The notes under the pieces are model-generated. The model saw only the letters and a program-made list of their open reading frames with translations, was not told where the DNA came from and made no database searches. Both the position numbers and the translations under genes were made by a program. A stretch of 64,000 bases of DNA, from assembly GCF_900128455.1 (NCBI RefSeq), contig NZ_LT635783.1, forward strand, positions 2,723,520 through 2,787,519, given 5' to 3'. This DNA comes from Bacteroides mediterraneensis (GTDB taxonomy: Bacteria > Bacteroidota > Bacteroidia > Bacteroidales > Bacteroidaceae). Below are positions 62,230 through 64,000 of the stretch, piece by piece; the first letter of the stretch is position 1, and every line of letters starts with the position of its first letter.

Positions 62230-63882
62230 CTAAAAACCACTCATAAGATTCAGTTTAAGCATATATCCGTCACGTAATGCCTGCTTGATATCATATACCA
62301 CCCCTTCAGAAGCATCTGAAGGTATCTTTAGCGAAACGGAAAGGTTTTCAGCCTTATTTCCCTCACATAACTGCTTGATTTTCGAAGAAAGTTCATCCAG
62401 AGAAAAATCCTCCAACTCACCTACTATCACATTATCTTTCAAAAATCGGACTTCATATCCCGGCAACGGAACATTCTTATCGGCCACACCCGCCGGTACA
62501 TCCGCATATGCTTTCGGAGAAGCATAATAGAAACGGGAAATCAAACATTCATTCACCAATTCCTGAGGATAAGTTTTCGTAAGCTCCCGTCTGACCTCAT
62601 CATACGCTTTTACCAGTTTCTGTTTGGCAATAGTTATCGCCCCCATCTTTGTATTGCGGTCTGCTACAATACGGACAACGATAGGAGACATTTCCTCTTT
62701 CTGCTCAGAATACAATTTGACGAAAGAGTCTTTCAATTGCTTCTTGGCCTCGTCCATCATGGTTCCATAATCAACAAACTTCTTCTTTGAAATATGATTT
62801 TCAGGCCCGAAAAGAAACTGATTCCGCTGGTTACAATACAATTCCAGCACATACGCCTTTTCCGACGAAATATGATCCAGCATCAGATTGTCTGCATTCC
62901 GCTGCTGTACTGTGTCCCTCACCATTAATCCGGATTTTTCTTTTCCTTGATGCTTTGTTTGAAGAGCTGCACCATAATCCGCTACCGTTTCTTTCACTTC
63001 CGGCCTCGCAAAGGCATACACGACCCCTGCAGCCAAAGGTACGGCTAACAAGACACGCAGCCGGACCCACTTACTGTTTCTTTTTTTCGACATCATAGAT
63101 ATACGTTTTTTAAGTGAACTGTGAGTAAAACCGCAAGCCATAGAGTAGAGCCTTGAGCCCACTGCTTTCCTCACCAATAATAATTGATATGTTTTTACAT
63201 CGATGCCTTGATTCAATACACCTTCATCGGCCTGATACTCATGAACACCATTAAGTTCATACCTCAGTTTCCACACCAACGGATTCCACCAATGAAAGAT
63301 TAAGATAAACTGTATCAGCAGATTGTCATAACAATGTCCATACCGGCAATGCATCTCCTCATGCAAACGGACCGGAGAATATTCTTCATACTCCTGACTG
63401 TTCATGACGATATACGTTCCCCAACTAAAAGGACGGACAGGAATATCATACAACACCCATCGTAATCCATTACATTCTTTATATTCCTGCCCGTTTATCC
63501 AACGGAACAGACGGATATAGCCTACAACCCATTGCAAAAGAATGAAGGCACATCCCGACAGATAAGCCACCATCAATAACACAAGCCAATCCCAATAATT
63601 GGCTTCCTTCTGAGTAATCTCCACCATACCTGTAGCAGAAGCAGATATTACATCAACAGGCTGTTTCCATTCCTCCATAAGACTAAAAGGAGACTGCACT
63701 AAAGGTTCATGCTCTAATTCCAGAGAAACGAAAGGCAATAACAGACAGGTCAACATTCCGCCCACCAACACCCACCGGTTCAAGGAAAAGCGAGTGGTCG
63801 AAGCACAAAGTAGCTTATAGAATCCATAGAACAATGTCAGGCAGAAAGAGCTTTTCAGTAAATAGATTAAAAGGACTACCAT
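62230..63882 (-). CDS. M56-family (BlaR1-like) membrane metallopeptidase
   Basis: The 550-residue protein has N-terminal membrane helices, a zinc-protease motif H174-E-E-M-H178 with downstream R-Y-E-L-N-G-V-H-E-Y-Q-A-D-E (the third ligand region), then a further helix near residue 275 and a large extracytoplasmic part. This matches BlaR1/MecR1-type antirepressors, in which the protease signals to a BlaI repressor. The C-terminal part is not a penicillin-binding domain, so the signal is unlikely to be a beta-lactam. The BlaI-like gene ends 4 bases before it. Confidence 0.9.
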   Translation of the reverse strand: MVVLLIYLLKSSFCLTLFYGFYKLLCASTTRFSLNRWVLVGGMLTCLLLPFVSLELEHEPLVQSPFSLMEEWKQPVDVISASATGMVEITQKEANYWDWLVLLMVAYLSGCAFILLQWVVGYIRLFRWINGQEYKECNGLRWVLYDIPVRPFSWGTYIVMNSQEYEEYSPVRLHEEMHCRYGHCYDNLLIQFILIFHWWNPLVWKLRYELNGVHEYQADEGVLNQGIDVKTYQLLLVRKAVGSRLYSMACGFTHSSLKKRISMMSKKRNSKWVRLRVLLAVPLAAGVVYAFARPEVKETVADYGAALQTKHQGKEKSGLMVRDTVQQRNADNLMLDHISSEKAYVLELYCNQRNQFLFGPENHISKKKFVDYGTMMDEAKKQLKDSFVKLYSEQKEEMSPIVVRIVADRNTKMGAITIAKQKLVKAYDEVRRELTKTYPQELVNECLISRFYYASPKAYADVPAGVADKNVPLPGYEVRFLKDNVIVGELEDFSLDELSSKIKQLCEGNKAENLSVSLKIPSDASEGVVYDIKQALRDGYMLKLNLMSGF

Positions 63883-63886
63883 AGGT

Positions 63887-64000
63887 TCAAGATTTACGAT
63901 TATTCTTCCCCTCCTCTATCTGAGCTATCAACTGCTTCAGTTCCTCCAAGTTCATTTTCTCATCTTCAATAAACTGAGAAACAACCTTGGTATAAGAATT
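63887..64000 (-). CDS. BlaI/MecI-type repressor, C-terminal part only
   Basis: The minus-strand frame entering the window encodes NSYTKVVSQFIEDEKMNLEE, then LKQLIAQIEEGKNNRKS and a stop at 63887. The acidic helical end resembles the C-terminus of BlaI/CopY-type winged-helix repressors. It lies 4 bases before the M56 gene, the usual blaI-blaR1 order. Only 37 residues are visible. Confidence 0.75.
   Translation of the reverse strand, partial: NSYTKVVSQFIEDEKMNLEELKQLIAQIEEGKNNRKS

Overview
The window looks like chromosomal DNA of a gut Bacteroidales bacterium, most likely Bacteroides or Phocaeicola; the species cannot be fixed from sequence alone. Supporting signs are a SusC/SusD start, Bacteroidetes-type promoters (TTTG near -33, TAnnTTTG near -7) before many genes, and families largely confined to this phylum (DUF5606, DUF3276, DUF4301, DUF4837, Bacteroidetes-type long NusB). 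No rRNA, tRNA, CRISPR array, intact insertion sequence or prophage was recognised.

Layout. 1-3.1 kb: SusC-like receptor and the first codons of its SusD partner (minus). 3.3-5.0 kb: exported metallophosphoesterase. 5.3-12.0 kb: late cobalamin (B12) assembly operon on the minus strand, in transcription order cobU, cobT, cobS, a cobC-cobQ fusion, cobD, cbiB and a NifX/NifB-like small protein with a His-rich tail. 12.1-15.5 kb: DUF5606, coaE, YbbR-like, yajC and nusB (minus). 15.7-17.9 kb: DUF3276, rplY, pth and an S4-domain protein (plus). 18-23 kb: a cation/proton antiporter diverging from a copper P-type ATPase with a metal-binding domain at each end. 23.2-29 kb: a lipoprotein, a 1416-residue nuclease-helicase-methyltransferase-like fusion and a short-chain dehydrogenase. 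29-38 kb: two MATE transporters, a Crp/Fnr regulator, DUF3828, a LuxR-type regulator, an acetyltransferase, DUF1349 and a GH20 hexosaminidase. 38-44 kb: small lipoprotein, dnaK, PspC/PadR pair, GNAT, split LysO. 44.6-51.2 kb: a complete RND efflux system with a divergent AraC regulator. 51.3-64 kb: DUF4301, RelA/SpoT, DUF1573, an OPT transporter, an esterase, rpsP, a third MATE, DUF4837 and a BlaR1/BlaI-like pair cut by the window end.

The most unusual signal is non-coding. Four intergenic regions (about 5.2, 23.0, 44.4 and 55.8 kb) each hold exactly four tandem 21-22 bp units, each unit an imperfect palindrome. The unit length, copy number and palindromic plan are constant, but the sequence differs completely from locus to locus. 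All four lie between genes of the same orientation, and three have a recognisable promoter of the next gene within about 20-90 bp. I do not recognise this as a named element. Next to the 44.4 kb array is a candidate small RNA with its own promoter, a compact fold and a terminator-like end.

Other points of note are the nuclease-helicase-methyltransferase-like fusion, the cobC-cobQ fusion, a copper ATPase with a C-terminal chaperone-like domain, a long RelA/SpoT protein with a degraded hydrolase site, AraC-type direct repeats 21 bp apart before the efflux operon, and two IS3-like ends fused into one large hairpin after the hexosaminidase gene.
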